From NCBI GenBank assembly GCA_023647555.1, contig JALRLY010000264.1, positions 1 through 64,000 on the forward strand: a stretch of 64,000 nucleotides of DNA, written 5' to 3'. The stretch comes from Pancytospora philotis. Taxonomy: Eukaryota; Microsporidia. Below the pieces are notes generated by a model. It saw only the letters and a program-made list of their open reading frames with translations, searched no databases and was not told where the DNA came from. Below, piece after piece: positions 53,007 through 62,329 of this stretch. Position 1 is the first letter of the stretch. The number at the start of each line of letters is the position of its first letter. The position numbers and the translations under genes are program-made.

Positions 53007-54479
53007 TTATTTAGCTTTCTGTTTAGTTAAACTTTCTTCTTCTCTAAATAGCTTTAAGAGATTCGTTAGCACGGCAAGCTCTTTCTGCATCTCAGTACCT
53101 TTGCAATCAACTTCCTTTTTCTCTCTGATAGTATCCTCGAGTAAGTACTCAATCATCTGGCGGTCTTTGTCGCCGATAAGCTCTTTGAGTTCCTCAGCTG
53201 TCATGAACGGATTGGGAGGTTGGGCAAGCTTTAGCAGCTCAATAACCATGGTTATGTCCGTTTCGGCTATAAATGGGTCTGAGCTGTGCGTATCATCCGG
53301 TGATTTTGGACGCTTTGTTTGCTGCGCATCAGCCAACAGAACAAACAGAAATTGGGCCGGCAGCCCGCGCTTCGCCTCGGCGGTTTCTAGAATGGCCTGA
53401 ATCTCCGCAGGAGCGCTAGCTTCTTTGAAGTACTTCAATAGCTCGCGTATCTGATTATAGTGCCCAGTGTAATGTACTTTGCACATATCGATGCTGCGTA
53501 TATAAAACCAGTTTTCCACGTCTAAGTACTCAATATCCGCTTTGTAGCCCTCTTTGGCCAGCACATTGCATTCCTTGTTAGCGGCATCATAAAATGCCCT
53601 GTACTTATCCGTAGCCCTCGCCGTATTTTTAACGAGAATGCTTTTGGGGATATCTGCGCTTATTCTACCAGTCCTTAAGTCCCTCAGTGCACGGGTTATG
53701 AAAGGCACGAGAAATCGGGACTGGTACTCAGTCCATAATTCATCAGGATCGCGTAGCTGCGAAGCCTGCTGTAGCGCTTGATCCCAAACCTTGTGATTAG
53801 TGCGTGATTTCCACACGATAAAACTGTAGAACTCGTTGTAGTTGAAATGCGATGCATACTTATTCAGAGCTGCATTTACTGTGAATGATGCGTGCGCCGT
53901 GATCATTTTTCTAAGTAATTTGCTAACGTGGCCAGCCATAAGGGTAAGATTGTGTTCAATGATGAAGCTATCGTCCGATGTGGTGCTATGGGCATTCTGC
54001 ATGCTATGGGTATGCCTAATAGCCTGATTGATCACTTGTCTGATTGGCTCCTGGTGGAAAATATTCTCGAGCATGTACAGTCTGCTCCCCTCTCCGTCGA
54101 ACAGCGCCTTGATATAGTCTGACTGGTTCATCTCATTGAGTATAGACAGCGCGACCATCGCCAGCTTGTTCTTAGCGCTGATTGGTCTGCCGGCCTCTAA
54201 CGAGTAATCGATATCGATATTCCGTGGCCGTCTATTGGTGTAATTCATCATTACTGCAAACATAGCGTCGATCGGAGCCTTGTCTATATACCCGAGGGCT
54301 TGCTTATCGATGCTCATTCTACTTATTCTGTACGACGCTAGTATGTCCTGGTCTTCGGGGTTGGGAGCGCTCTTTGTCCAGACGCGTTTGAGCATTTGTT
54401 GTCCAGAGCTTGCAGGCGGTTGCGTGCACAGCAAACTGCTCGCATGAAATGGCCACAGTTGAAATAACGGATACAGCAT
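53007..54479 (-). CDS. Secreted family B protein 2 (490 aa)
   Basis: The signal peptide is MLYPLFQLWPFHASSLLCTQ. It shares the family B blocks APIDAMFAVMMNYTNRR, SILNEMNQSDYIKALF, RFLVPFITRALRDLR and GRISADIPK, and the nearly identical segment from APAEIQAILETAEAKRGLP to the YLLED region. Most differences from copy 1 lie in the middle (residues 150-350), a contrast that could reflect gene conversion at the 3' end or selection for variation in the middle. The start follows AAAATTT at about -20. Function unknown. Confidence 0.82.
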   Translation of the reverse strand: MLYPLFQLWPFHASSLLCTQPPASSGQQMLKRVWTKSAPNPEDQDILASYRISRMSIDKQALGYIDKAPIDAMFAVMMNYTNRRPRNIDIDYSLEAGRPISAKNKLAMVALSILNEMNQSDYIKALFDGEGSRLYMLENIFHQEPIRQVINQAIRHTHSMQNAHSTTSDDSFIIEHNLTLMAGHVSKLLRKMITAHASFTVNAALNKYASHFNYNEFYSFIVWKSRTNHKVWDQALQQASQLRDPDELWTEYQSRFLVPFITRALRDLRTGRISADIPKSILVKNTARATDKYRAFYDAANKECNVLAKEGYKADIEYLDVENWFYIRSIDMCKVHYTGHYNQIRELLKYFKEASAPAEIQAILETAEAKRGLPAQFLFVLLADAQQTKRPKSPDDTHSSDPFIAETDITMVIELLKLAQPPNPFMTAEELKELIGDKDRQMIEYLLEDTIREKKEVDCKGTEMQKELAVLTNLLKLFREEESLTKQKAK

Positions 54480-54873
54480 TGTGGGGCGTAAATTTTTTTT
54501 GAACTAACGCGATACTGGTAGCGAGCGCAGTGCCATTGGTCACTCTGACACTCCTTCTTGAGAAACTCTCCTTTAATGAACAGGCTGGTCTAAGACTAAT
54601 CGACACCTGAGAACAGTACAAACGCTATCACCAGCATTTGACTGATACGTCATACGCCTGTGCTGGGGCGTTTAATAATACTTTGGACAGGAAATGCACA
54701 ATAAATGCTGGATGCCATGTTTTACATTCCGACAAACTTATATGCTTTACACTGATATACTCATGAAAAAAGCTAAAATAGCCACACCGATAGCAAAAAA
54801 TCCATCCATATCCTCCCAATAATTTACTTCCTACCAAACGAATCTAGCACAAATCATAAAAAGCATGCAACAC
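54480..54873. other. Intergenic, family B promoter and SMC5 3' flank
   Basis: The region contains the copy of the shared family B upstream block next to 54479 and then AT-rich DNA to the SMC5 stop. An open minus-strand frame (54628-54837) lacks an ATG. No other feature. Confidence 0.5.
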
Positions 54874-57800
54874 CTACGCACAGATTCTCCCAGCGTACTG
54901 CTCCAGATCCTTGGTGATACCCGGCCCGCCGTACAGAATAACAACGTTGGTGTTATGCGCGAACGTCAGCCCCTCGACAAGCTTGGGCGTGATGACGAAG
55001 AACTGCGAGCCCGTGCACATTTCGCGCACGATATCGAACACGGCCTTCTCGTTGATCGCGTCCATGCCCTGGTTGATCTCGTCTACGAGCCTGAACGGCG
55101 CCGGCTTAGACTGCTGCAGCGCGAGGAGGAAAAGGACGGTGCTGAGCGCCTTCTCCCCGCCGCTCTGTCTGAAGGACGAGAGCTGCTGGAGCTCCTCGTG
55201 CTCTCTGAACCGGACCATTATGTTCAGCGTGTATTTCTGCTCGGTGCCGACGGACAGCTTGCCTGTAAAGCCGAGCCGTTTGAACATCTGCTGGAAAAGC
55301 TCATCGGCCGGTGCAATAAAGTCCTGGACCTGCTGTAACAGCATGTCTTTATGCTCTTCTATCTCGGCCACAAGCTTTTCTCTCCGCACCTCCAGCTCCC
55401 CAAGAGTCTCTGCGAGCGCGCGGCTCTCGCTGCTCTTCTTTTCGAAGCTCTCCAGCACACCGCGCCGCTCCCCGAGCACCTCGAGCCGGCCGCCCGCCAG
55501 TCTGATCTCCACGTGCAACTCATCCACGCTGTCCGGGAGCTCTTCTAGCTTTACCAGCTCGCTCTGCTCATCCTCGGCCTGTTTTCTGTACAGGTCGTGG
55601 AGCGGGCATTTTCTGATATCCTCCTTCAGCCCCTCGATCTTTTCGCGGAGCGCCAGCGCATCCATCTTGTACTTGTCGAGCTCCACCTTCTCGGTCTCGA
55701 GCCGCAGCTCTGCGATCTTCAGCATGCGCCGGTAGTTCTCCAGATCCAGTCTGATTCCTTTGATCTTGTCGAGATTAAAAACGGGAATTTTCTTGGGGCA
55801 GAGAAGCTCCTCAAGCTCTGTGCACTGCGCATCAATAAAATCAATAATTTCTGCCTCCGCCTTTTCGTTCTCCCTGATCGCTCTGTTCGTTTCCTCTATG
55901 CCAGCGCTTACCGCCTCCATCTCCTGCGTCCCTGCCATTATCTGCGCCTTTAGGCTTACGATCGTATAGTCCAGGCTCTCCAAATCGTGAAGATCGAACT
56001 CCTTCCGCAGCTCAACCTGCTTGGCGGTTCTCTCTTGCATCTCAGTGATCAGCTGCGTAACCTCGAGCCGCCGCCGCTCCCTGTCGGCGCGCAGCCGCTC
56101 CAGCTGGCCACGTATCTCAGCCACATCGACCTTCTGCGCATTGAAGATGCCACGCGCAGAGACCCGGCGCGACGTGATGATCCAGTTGTTGCGCGTGTTC
56201 ACCGCATTGTTGAGCTTGCGGATCTCCACGTACTGCCCGTTGGCCACCATCCGCTTGGACTCCGGGTTCTCCTCGAAGAATTTGATCTCGTCCACCGCCT
56301 TCTTAGCGATCGGAATCGTATTGAAGTGCGAGTACACGCAGAGCAGGCGCTTGTAGGCCTCGTCGGCCTGCACAAAATCGTAGGCCAGGCCATCGATGCC
56401 GTACCGCCGCAGCGAGCCGCGATCCAGGAAGGTGAGTTTGGCAGACGCATCGACCACCTCTGCGATGTTTATGTTAAGCTTCATCTCGTCCTTGAGCTTG
56501 CGCGAGAGCGTTACAAAATCGCGGCTGTTGCGCACCAGGAAAGAAGAAAGGCTCTGGAAGCTGAGCAGCGTTTCGATCTCCTGGGCGTAGCGCGGATCGA
56601 TGCTGATGTGCAGGAAGGAGGGCTCCAGGACCTCATCCTTGAAGAAACCGGCCTCTTTGTTCTCAGCGAGCCACTGAACGGCAGTGGCCGTGTCTCTGTG
56701 GTACTTCTTGAGCAGCTCCATCCGCTGCGTGCGCTCCTCCGCGTGGTTCAGCAGCTTCTGCTCCAGCTTTTCTATCTCGGCCTGGGCCTGGTGCGCGTGG
56801 TACTCGGCCTGTCTCAAGCGGTCCCTCAGGCCGCTTATGCCACCGTCGAACTGTGAGGCGGAGGGAACGAGCGGTGAAATATCAGCAAAGGTAGCGGCCG
56901 TCTCGAGCCGCCTGTCAAGGTTGGGAACGGGCAGCGCCTCCTCATTTGTGGCGTAGAACCTGCGTATCTTCTCTCCGAGCTGCCCCACAATTTTGCTGAA
57001 CCGGTCGGATTTATCGCACAGCTCCCGCTCAAGATCTCTGGCGCGCTTCGTTCCGGCGATCAGCTCCTCGTTGCGCTTGGCCGCCTTCGCACGCAGGCCC
57101 TCGTTGTCCACGCGTTTGTACTCGATCTGTCTGGTCCGCTCCTTGATCCCGGTGGCTATCCGCTCTATCGCCGTATTCTGCCCCTCGAGCTCGGCCAGGC
57201 GCTCGTTGTGCTCGCTGAGGAGCGGGCTGCTCTCGAGCGCATGCATCTGCGCAGTGGCCCGCTGCGCCTCGTCCGCGGCGAGCTCGAGCTGCTTCTCAAT
57301 GGCGCCAGCCGCGTTCTTCACAGTAATGTAGTTGTTGCGCATCTGGTCGTGCATCACGCGGAGCAGCTTGTACTGCAGCGCATCGAGCCGCCGCTGCAGC
57401 GCCTCGCGCTCGCGCACCGCCTCCATCCCCGCCTCCATCCGCGAGATCGTGCCCTCCACCAGCCGCTTCTGCTGCGCCCGGAGAGCCACGTTGGAATCGA
57501 GCGCGCCCAGCTGCTCAGCAAGGTCGTACACACGCGCGGTGGATATCCCAGAGTTGCGCAGCGTCTCCTCCAGCAGCATCGCCGGATCCATCGCGGTGAA
57601 CTCGGCCACGCGCTCCTGCGGCAGGAAGGTGCACAGGCTGTCCACATCGATCCCCCACACCTTCAGCGCCGCGGCGTACTCGCGCGGTGCGGTCAGCTGC
57701 CCGTCGATGTAAAAGCTCGAGACCGCCGCCTGCCCGTCGGTGTAGCGGCTCGCGCGGCTCGACAGCTTGATCGCCCGGTGCAGCGTCACGACCTTCCCGG

Positions 57801-58068
57801 GCGCGCCCTGCTCGATCCACACCTCCGCGGTGATCGCCGCCTCGGCCGCGCCGAAGCGTATGAACTCGGCGAGCTCCTTGGACTTGCCGATGGTGCGCGG
57901 CGCGCCGCTGAGCACGAAGGCCATCGCGTTCGCGATCGAGCTCTTGCCCGAGCCGTTCGGCGCGGCGATGAGGTTGAGCGCGGGCTCGAAGCGGAACGTC
58001 TGCTCCTCGAATATCTGGAAGTTGCTCAGCGCGATGGAAACGATGTTGCCGTGCTTGTACTTGGCCAT
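54874..58068 (-). CDS. SMC5: SMC5, subunit of the SMC5/6 complex
   Basis: This is an ATPase of the SMC5/6 complex, which acts in DNA repair and chromosome resolution. The 1,064-aa protein has Walker A APNGSGKSS (36-44), the SMC5-specific LCTFLPQERVAEFTAMDP, long coiled coils with a hinge near the middle (about residues 430-620), the signature SGGEKALSTVLFLLALQ and Walker B with FRLVDEINQGMD, the SMC5 form. The start is the ATG at 58068, 7 nt after AAATTTTTA. It is divergent from SAR1. The partner SMC6 is not in the window. Confidence 0.95.
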   Translation of the reverse strand: MAKYKHGNIVSIALSNFQIFEEQTFRFEPALNLIAAPNGSGKSSIANAMAFVLSGAPRTIGKSKELAEFIRFGAAEAAITAEVWIEQGAPGKVVTLHRAIKLSSRASRYTDGQAAVSSFYIDGQLTAPREYAAALKVWGIDVDSLCTFLPQERVAEFTAMDPAMLLEETLRNSGISTARVYDLAEQLGALDSNVALRAQQKRLVEGTISRMEAGMEAVREREALQRRLDALQYKLLRVMHDQMRNNYITVKNAAGAIEKQLELAADEAQRATAQMHALESSPLLSEHNERLAELEGQNTAIERIATGIKERTRQIEYKRVDNEGLRAKAAKRNEELIAGTKRARDLERELCDKSDRFSKIVGQLGEKIRRFYATNEEALPVPNLDRRLETAATFADISPLVPSASQFDGGISGLRDRLRQAEYHAHQAQAEIEKLEQKLLNHAEERTQRMELLKKYHRDTATAVQWLAENKEAGFFKDEVLEPSFLHISIDPRYAQEIETLLSFQSLSSFLVRNSRDFVTLSRKLKDEMKLNINIAEVVDASAKLTFLDRGSLRRYGIDGLAYDFVQADEAYKRLLCVYSHFNTIPIAKKAVDEIKFFEENPESKRMVANGQYVEIRKLNNAVNTRNNWIITSRRVSARGIFNAQKVDVAEIRGQLERLRADRERRRLEVTQLITEMQERTAKQVELRKEFDLHDLESLDYTIVSLKAQIMAGTQEMEAVSAGIEETNRAIRENEKAEAEIIDFIDAQCTELEELLCPKKIPVFNLDKIKGIRLDLENYRRMLKIAELRLETEKVELDKYKMDALALREKIEGLKEDIRKCPLHDLYRKQAEDEQSELVKLEELPDSVDELHVEIRLAGGRLEVLGERRGVLESFEKKSSESRALAETLGELEVRREKLVAEIEEHKDMLLQQVQDFIAPADELFQQMFKRLGFTGKLSVGTEQKYTLNIMVRFREHEELQQLSSFRQSGGEKALSTVLFLLALQQSKPAPFRLVDEINQGMDAINEKAVFDIVREMCTGSQFFVITPKLVEGLTFAHNTNVVILYGGPGITKDLEQYAGRICA

Positions 58069-58276
58069 GGGATAAAAATTTGGTGGCTGGATCAGGCGGT
58101 GGTACATTGCTGTGCAGGTGCTGTTGTTGCACTGGCCTGAGCATCAGTTCGTAACAGCAGACTGGTCTATAGAAATGGAATTTGTTTATTCTAGTAAATG
58201 AAGTTGCCAATGCATAAAATGAAAAGCATCGGTACTTTCCAGCAGCAGCCTATCAGTAGCTCTACCAGCATCTCCC

Positions 58277-58326
58277 CTATCATAGCATCTTCCTCTATCA
58301 TAGCACCTTCCCTATTATCATAGCAT
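58277..58326. repeat. Short imperfect tandem repeat in the SMC5-SAR1 gap
   Basis: Two near-identical 17-bp units (CTATCATAGCATCTTCC at 58277 and one variant at 58295) are followed by a partial third. They lie in the divergent promoter region between SMC5 and SAR1. Confidence 0.75.
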
Positions 58327-58430
58327 ATCACCACGCAAACCCGAGCTTTGTTTGCATAAACATCAGCAACCGCACGGCCAACAAACAACAGCGCTCCCAC
58401 CCCATTAAAAATTTTATTTGGGCCCCTCCC

Positions 58431-59078
58431 ATGTCCTCCATCACAGACTTCTCTCTGAAGATCAGGCAGAAGCTGAGCGAGATATACGACTTCACCATCG
58501 GCTGGTTCATCAGCTCGCTCTTCAAGAAGCCCGCGTCGGTGCTCTTCCTGGGCATCGACAACGCGGGCAAGACCACGCTCGTCTACAAGCTCAAGAACAA
58601 CGCGAACAACGCGTTCCTGCCCACGCGCCACTCCACGAAGGACATCGTGGAGATCGGGAACCTCAAGGCGCTCATCTTCGACATCGGCGGCCACCGCACG
58701 GCGCGCCAGGCCTGGAAGGACTACTTCCACGGCGTGGACGGCGTCGTGTTCATCATAGACTGCAGCGACACGGCGCGCTTCAACGAGGTCGCGGAGGCGT
58801 GGGCGAGCGTGCGCCAGATGGACCGCGAGGCGCCGATCCTCGTGCTGGTGAACAAAATAGACCTGCTGGGCGTGGACGCGACCTCGGCGCGCAGCCACCC
58901 GCAGCTCCAGGAGATGCTGGGCATGGCGGGCATCTTCCCGAGCTCGCAGGGCCAGTGCATCGAGCTGTTCTACCTGAGCATCGTGAACGAGAACGTGTTC
59001 GACAAGAACTCAGTGCTGTGCAGTGCCTTTGCGTGGCTGAGCAAGTGCATAGATGAGCGGAGCAAGAAGAAGCAGTAA
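58431..59078 (+). CDS. SAR1: SAR1 GTPase (COPII coat)
   Basis: This small GTPase starts COPII vesicle budding from the ER. The 215-aa protein has an N-terminal amphipathic region (YDFTIGWFISSLF), the P-loop GIDNAGKTTL (41-50; Sar1 usually has GLDNAGKTTLL), the switch II motif DIGGH, and NKIDLLG for guanine specificity. A 20-residue insertion relative to Arf and the C-terminal helix fit Sar1. The start follows AAAAATTTT by about 20 nt. It is the only vesicle-transport gene in the window and would serve the many secreted proteins. Confidence 0.95.
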   Translation: MSSITDFSLKIRQKLSEIYDFTIGWFISSLFKKPASVLFLGIDNAGKTTLVYKLKNNANNAFLPTRHSTKDIVEIGNLKALIFDIGGHRTARQAWKDYFHGVDGVVFIIDCSDTARFNEVAEAWASVRQMDREAPILVLVNKIDLLGVDATSARSHPQLQEMLGMAGIFPSSQGQCIELFYLSIVNENVFDKNSVLCSAFAWLSKCIDERSKKKQ

Positions 59079-59416
59079 ATTAAGTTTGTCGTTTGTGCAG
59101 TTTTGTCGATGCATGTAAATGCTGTACAGTGGCAGGGTCAAACTGCATTGTGGGTGTAGATTCTATGCATTGCAGCGCTACAGCGGTGTATTGCAGCGCT
59201 ACAACACGTAGTATAATCGAAACTACCAATAGTTAAACTTAAATGGTCTGCTTGTTTATGCGTATCAGATTAATTGGTATTTGGGGACACTCTCCCATTC
59301 GCACTCTGTGCTCGATCCGGCGATATCAATTGGCCATCGATCCGGCGATCTAAAACAATCTGATCGAACGGCCAGTCGGATCGCGCGGTGTCAGACAATG
59401 TTTCATGGGCCGAAGA
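59079..59416. other. Intergenic with short direct repeats
   Basis: Two copies of ATTGCAGCGCTACA (59169 and 59190) and two copies of TCGATCCGGCGAT (59312 and 59337) lie upstream of a TATA-type secreted gene. Repeats at close spacing in a promoter region could be protein-binding sites. No coding frame is supported. Confidence 0.55.
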
Positions 59417-59423
59417 TATAAAA
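59417..59423 (+). promoter_or_regulatory. TATA box of the 59445 gene
   Basis: TATAAAA begins 28 nt before the ATG at 59445. Confidence 0.6.
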
Positions 59424-59444
59424 AGTTGGTGCGCTCCTGCAGCA

Positions 59445-59744
59445 ATGCTGTCATTCTTTGCACTATTTGCCTCTGCTCTTGCCTACGGCTATGGGTCGAC
59501 TACCGATTCCTATGCCGCATACAACGCCAGTCCCTTCGCCTACCCCGGCATGCCGATCGTTCCGCCCATGTCGCCGCTAGTGCCATCCATGATGCCGGTC
59601 ACAGCAAACGTGGGGCCAGTGGCTCCAAATCCCTACTCTATGATGTACGGCGCTGCGCCCCTGAGCGCAGGGATGTATGCCGATTCTGATGGCAGCTCCA
59701 GAACCTTCACCAGCAGCTCTTCACGCAGCATCAGCCACAATTAA
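59445..59744 (+). CDS. Small secreted Pro/Met/Tyr-rich protein (99 aa)
   Basis: The signal peptide MLSFFALFASALAYG is followed by a low-complexity mature protein rich in P, M, Y, A and S (for example YPGMPIVPPMSPLVPSMMP) and a Ser-rich end. The composition suits a structural spore or polar-tube-associated protein, but no family is recognised. The longer frame starts with GTG; the ATG at 59445 sits 28 nt after TATAAAA. Confidence 0.7.
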   Translation: MLSFFALFASALAYGYGSTTDSYAAYNASPFAYPGMPIVPPMSPLVPSMMPVTANVGPVAPNPYSMMYGAAPLSAGMYADSDGSSRTFTSSSSRSISHN

Positions 59745-59964
59745 TATTAAACATGTTCAAAGATCTCTTTGGTGCATTTTGCAGGCGCTTGACGGGGATG
59801 CCGTACCGTAGACCTGACTGCTATCATTTAAAAATTGTCTGGTCGTTGCGCGCCGCGGCGTTTCATGATGCTCTGCAGGCATTTGTAACAAATCAGCCAG
59901 CCAGCCGCATCGCATTCGAACTCCAAACATATCAAATAGCCGCTGTGATTGGCCGCCCAAAGCA

Positions 59965-59970
59965 TATAAA
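59965..59970 (+). promoter_or_regulatory. TATA box of the 59990 gene
   Basis: TATAAA begins 25 nt before the ATG at 59990, inside a longer open frame; this favours the internal start. Confidence 0.5.
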
Positions 59971-59989
59971 CGGAGGCGAAGGCAAAATC

Positions 59990-60220
59990 ATGTCCGTAGT
60001 GCACATTATGGGATCCCTGTTGGGGTTCTCCGGCGCACTGAGGCTCGACGATGTCTTCAGCCAAAAGGTAAATGAGAAAATACAGCGGATAACAGATCTC
60101 GAGCGGGTAAAAAATACGGCACTCGATAGTTTGAACCGCCGCATCGGGACACTGCCTGGCCCGGCGACGAGCCTGGGCGGAAAGATGGTGCTCCCTGGTC
60201 TCACAACGCTGGGTGTGTGA
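59990..60220 (+). CDS. Small secreted protein (76 aa)
   Basis: From the ATG at 59990 the protein has a signal-like start (MSVVHIMGSLLGFSGALRL) and a short mature part with a helix (VNEKIQRITDLERVKNTALD) and a Gly/Pro-rich end. An upstream in-frame ATG at 59753 would give 155 aa without a signal peptide and would begin 9 nt after the previous gene. The TATA box at -25 supports the short form. AATAAA overlaps the stop. Confidence 0.55.
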   Translation: MSVVHIMGSLLGFSGALRLDDVFSQKVNEKIQRITDLERVKNTALDSLNRRIGTLPGPATSLGGKMVLPGLTTLGV

Positions 60221-60286
60221 ATAAATGATGAACAAGATTGGCGCAGAGTATGTTCTATTTATGCTTAATTGTGTCTGCAATTTTCA

Positions 60287-60496
60287 ATGAAATTCCACAG
60301 ACGACACTCTACAGAGATCGGACTTTCCGATTCTGTAGAGGCCTACATCCAGACGATCGTGCTCAAGAAGACGCTCGAGAGCATCTCTTTCGAATACCGA
60401 CGCGGGTACTTGTCCGAAGGACAACTGGCGGAGGTGGCAGAGAGGAGCGGAGCGGAAGCGAACGAGACGCGTTTGGCTGACGGGATCGTTGTTTAA
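60287..60496 (+). CDS. Small unidentified protein (69 aa) with AYIQ block
   Basis: The ATG follows CAATTTTCA, a variant of the AAATTTT signal. The protein is basic at the N-terminus (MKFHRRHSTE), has the block SVEAYIQTIVLKKTLESISF, and ends in an acidic helix. A frameshifted relative exists at 52769-52938, showing that the sequence was duplicated and that the block is protein-coding. There is no signal peptide. The function is not recognised. Confidence 0.65.
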   Translation: MKFHRRHSTEIGLSDSVEAYIQTIVLKKTLESISFEYRRGYLSEGQLAEVAERSGAEANETRLADGIVV

Positions 60497-60648
60497 AACT
60501 TGACAACATACTAACCTTCAATAAATTTACTTATACAATTTTCAATAGTTTACTCGACTTATCAGGTACATTTTGGCAGAGTCTCACGGCAGTGAATATA
60601 AAACAAACTATAAAGGCATGTCCCATTACGAACGTGAAACAACAGTGC

Positions 60649-60654
60649 ATAAAA
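60649..60654 (+). promoter_or_regulatory. TATA-like element of the 60676 gene
   Basis: CATAAAA (60648-60654) has its T at 60650, 26 nt before the ATG. Confidence 0.45.
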
Positions 60655-60675
60655 CTGAACGAAAATGCAGCATAG

Positions 60676-60987
60676 ATGTACTTCTGGCTCTATGCAGAGG
60701 CATGCCTAGCCATGACTGCGCAAGACGCTGCGGTGAGACAGCATATCAAGCGGCTGAAGGTCAGCAACAGCGAGCTGAAGCGCGTGCAGCGCGGGATGAT
60801 GAAGGGCAAGATTGAGCTGGACTACGATCCGCTGCTTCAGGGGTACGAGCAGCGCATCGCCGGCCATGTGTTCGATCCGGAGAACGACGAGAACACGCTG
60901 AAGGCGATCAAGAACATTAATACGCCGCTGACCATGAGGGTGCTCGCCGGTCCGGCCGTGTACCTTGCGGCCATGCACCACGAATGA
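60676..60987 (+). CDS. Unidentified small protein (103 aa)
   Basis: The start MYFWLYAEACLAMTAQD is moderately hydrophobic and could be a short signal peptide. The rest is helical and charged (HIKRLKVSNSELKRVQRG) followed by a more ordered segment with DPENDENTLKAIKNINTPL. No family recognised. The TATA-like element at -26 supports this start. AATAAA follows about 27 nt after the stop. Confidence 0.6.
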   Translation: MYFWLYAEACLAMTAQDAAVRQHIKRLKVSNSELKRVQRGMMKGKIELDYDPLLQGYEQRIAGHVFDPENDENTLKAIKNINTPLTMRVLAGPAVYLAAMHHE

Positions 60988-61249
60988 GCCTGCTGCGTAA
61001 AAGTGCATATTTAAATAAAACGTAGAGGTTAAACTTATTCATACTTCTTTAATCGTGGATCTTCTGTATCGCGGGGCAATGCGCATTCAAACTGTGTCTC
61101 TCAGACAGATCTGCCGCATTCCATATCGCTTGGTACAAACAGATAGAACTCGGACAGGAACGCTGCGTATACAACCACGATAAAGCTGCGTCTACGTGCA
61201 ACCTTGAAATATTCCTGTTTAAATAGCTGCATCCTGAAACGCGGCAGGA

Positions 61250-61256
61250 TTAAAAA
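61250..61256 (+). promoter_or_regulatory. TATA-like element of the 61276 gene
   Basis: ATTAAAAAG begins with its TT at 61250-61251, 25 nt before the ATG at 61276. Confidence 0.4.
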
Positions 61257-61275
61257 GAAAAGCCTAAAAGTGCGT

Positions 61276-62106
61276 ATGAAACTCAGAGAAGCGATGCTGG
61301 TACTTGCTACGTATCTGCTTAAAAGCATAGCAGCGCGAGTATTCGACCCAGGATGCGCAGACTGCTGGCAGGAAGCGATGGAGCAGGGTGCTGCCGCAAT
61401 GCCCAATCCAACGGTTAAGCGCGATGTGGTGTTCGCTACCGACGCCCTCAAATATGCGCCAGGAAGCATCCTCGTGTCCGCGCCGCCGAGCAGCGACTCT
61501 GTGCGCGGCAGAGCAACGGGCGCCGATGTCAGCATTGCACTCGAGGCCACCGCGGCTGCAGAGGCGAGCGCAAAAATGAATGCAGCGCAGAAAGAAAAAG
61601 AGCTTCTGCAGGTCGAGCGCGAGCTGGAGCTCAAGAAAGCTGAGGCGCTGGAGCACCAGCGTGCCGTGCTCGAGAGAAAGCGCAGAGACGCCGATCTGCT
61701 CCTGGCGCAACGGCCCGAGATCGTAGCGAAGAAGACGGTGCCCGTCGTGGTCTTTGCGCCCGAGAACGTGCCCTTCCAGCACCACCTGAAGATGATGCTC
61801 GAGACGCTGCAGGGAATCCGGCAACGGCAGCTCGAGCGCATCAAGGCGGCCCAGGAGATCACGCAGCTGGACAGTGTCACAGAGGCGCTGGCGACCGCGA
61901 ACGGCCCCAAGCGGAGCCCCGCGGACTACGACAAGCTGATCACGCTCGCAGGTGCTGGCGATGAACTGTACAACGTGCCTGTGTCACCTGCGGACGGGAA
62001 CTTCTTTATCGTGCCGCACGGCGCCACCGGGGGTGCTCAGTCTGCTGGAGAGACGCACGAGAAGCACCACGGCCCGCTCGGGCGGCTGCATGTCAACAGG
62101 GACTGA
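61276..62106 (+). CDS. Secreted coiled-coil protein (276 aa)
   Basis: From the ATG at 61276 the protein has a signal-like N-terminus (MKLREAMLVLATYLLKSIAA), a cysteine pair (DPGCADCW), a central coiled coil of about 80 residues (ALEATAAAEASAKMNAAQKE through the helix with ERKRRDADLLL), a second helix with HHLKMMLETLQGI, and a Gly/His-rich end. Its size, signal peptide and coiled coil are reminiscent of polar tube or spore proteins in general, but no family match is clear. The longer frame from 61204 starts upstream of the TATA-like element. Confidence 0.65.
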   Translation: MKLREAMLVLATYLLKSIAARVFDPGCADCWQEAMEQGAAAMPNPTVKRDVVFATDALKYAPGSILVSAPPSSDSVRGRATGADVSIALEATAAAEASAKMNAAQKEKELLQVERELELKKAEALEHQRAVLERKRRDADLLLAQRPEIVAKKTVPVVVFAPENVPFQHHLKMMLETLQGIRQRQLERIKAAQEITQLDSVTEALATANGPKRSPADYDKLITLAGAGDELYNVPVSPADGNFFIVPHGATGGAQSAGETHEKHHGPLGRLHVNRD

Positions 62107-62303
62107 TAGCACAGGGAATTTTCAATAAATTTACTAGCATCGCACAGGCATTTTCATATGGAAGTTTAGAGCATGCGTCTGTTCTCCTTGAAAAGAATTG
62201 TAGGAACCCGCCCTTGTTTACTGTGCATCAGCTGTCACAGCGACGCATGGATTCTGATCCGGGCTGTAAAACAGCAGGGTTTTAGACATGAAACACGGCC
62301 CGT

Positions 62304-62309
62304 TTATAA
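62304..62309 (+). promoter_or_regulatory. TATA box of the 62330 gene
   Basis: TTTATAAC has its TATA starting at 62305, 25 nt before the ATG at 62330. Confidence 0.5.
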
Positions 62310-62329
62310 CCCGCCCGAGAGCGCGCGAC

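Noticed and set aside
54628..54837. 69-codon minus-strand frame in the family B/SMC5 gap
   Set aside because: It begins with TTG and contains no ATG.
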